Origin: Clostridiales bacterium
GTDB taxonomy: Bacteria > Bacillota > Clostridia > Lachnospirales > WRAX01
Assembly: GCA_031271375.1 (NCBI GenBank)
Contig: JAISVU010000091.1
Coordinates: forward strand, 1-5,600
DNA: 5,600 nucleotides
Direction of reading: 5' to 3'
Shown piece after piece: positions 5,308 through 5,600 of the stretch (positions within the stretch are counted from its first letter, which is position 1; every line of letters begins with the position of its first letter). The notes under the pieces are model-generated. The model worked only from the letters and a program-made list of their open reading frames with translations, was not told the origin of the DNA and did not search any database. The position numbers and the translations under genes are program-made.

Positions 5308-5600
5308 CTATTTAATTGTCTGCTGGTTGATCTGACCGTACACTTCTAAAACGCGAGCATAATAGATTCTCAGGAATTTATTCAATCCCGCAATCTTAGC
5401 GGTTTTGCCGCGTTTTCCTTCCAACAGCTTTTTCTGCATAAACTGATACACGGCCGAATCATCAGACGGCTTCTTCCGCGCAAGCGTCAAATATAGAGGC
5501 CCCTGTACAGGGGAGGGGTAAAGAGGTATACTTTTCAGGAAATTGCGGGGCAGGAAGGCGTCGGCAAATCGAAAATACAAAAGAGCGTGGCGGATGCCCT
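5308..5600 (-). CDS. IS110-like transposase, C-terminal part (cut by the right window edge, possibly disrupted)
   Basis: The minus-strand frame is open from the right edge to TAG at 5308-5310, about 96 codons. Its last part, YQFMQKKLLEGKRGKTAK followed by IAGLNKFLRIYYARVLEVY, resembles the C-terminus of IS110/IS116/IS902 transposases (Transposase_20 domain). The first residues at the edge, GIRHALL, also fit that domain. The stretch between is longer than I expect and contains a Pro-rich piece (PSPVQGP) over a perfect palindrome, so it may be an insertion. The apparent start at 5580 is only a TTG inside the frame; the true start lies outside the window. IS110 elements lack typical terminal inverted repeats, so the IS end cannot be placed exactly. 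It faces the ars operon. The family call is moderate. Confidence 0.55.
   Translation of the reverse strand, partial: GIRHALLYFRFADAFLPRNFLKSIPLYPSPVQGPLYLTLARKKPSDDSAVYQFMQKKLLEGKRGKTAKIAGLNKFLRIYYARVLEVYGQINQQTIK
5500..5513. repeat. perfect 14-base palindrome inside the transposase frame
   Basis: CCCCTGTACAGGGG is fully self-complementary and is flanked by further G and C runs. It lies in the part of the transposase frame that fits the family worst. It may belong to a dispersed short repeat that inserted in frame, but no second copy is in the window. Confidence 0.5.

Noticed and set aside
1..5600. CRISPR array, toxin-antitoxin pair, retron or phage-defence genes
   Set aside because: There are no regularly spaced repeats and no genes with such motifs. 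The accessory content is explained by the replication relic, the ars operon and the IS fragment.

Overview
The window looks like chromosomal DNA of a low-to-mid GC Firmicute, most likely a gut-type clostridium (Oscillospiraceae/Lachnospiraceae-like). The grounds are strong AGGAGG-type ribosome binding sites, textbook sigma-A promoters with 17-bp spacers, GTG and TTG starts, tRNA genes with encoded CCA, and a RepA_N/DUF6017-type replication gene of the kind found on clostridial plasmids and integrative elements. No species can be named from the sequence alone.

Left part (1-1394) is ordinary core sequence. The 5' two thirds of araA (L-arabinose isomerase) lies on the minus strand and runs off the left edge. 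It is driven by a promoter at 996-1024. Divergent from it, a promoter at 1085-1113 drives a two-tRNA operon, tRNA-His(GTG) and tRNA-Gln(TTG), which ends at an intrinsic terminator (1358-1394).

Middle part (1395-3438) looks like the remains of a replication module from a plasmid or integrative element that sits just behind the tRNA operon. It has a candidate promoter overlapped by a long imperfect palindrome, a structured leader ending in a strong terminator-like hairpin, then a gene for a protein with two tandem winged-helix/HTH domains (1598-2311). A second hairpin precedes a repA-like gene (2431-3438) that keeps one reading frame over its whole length but is interrupted by two nonsense codons.

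Right part (3439-5288) is a compact, apparently intact four-gene operon: an ArsR-family metalloid sensor, an ArsP-type (COG0701) eight-helix permease, a small CxxC thioredoxin-like protein and a 64-residue cysteine-rich protein. Its promoter is close to ideal (TTGACA-17-TATACT) and is bracketed by two copies of an inverted repeat ATTGA-N6-TCAAT, the likely ArsR operators. The genes overlap or are separated by 14 bases. The likely logic is that the sensor releases the promoter when it binds a thiophilic metalloid, the permease exports the (organo)metalloid, and the two cysteine-rich partners reduce or carry it. The substrate is inferred, not shown.

The right edge (5308-5600, minus strand) holds the C-terminal end of an IS110-like transposase, possibly disrupted by a short palindrome-bearing insertion. 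Together the relic replication gene, the resistance operon and the IS suggest a decayed mobile element that left a resistance cassette near a tRNA locus.
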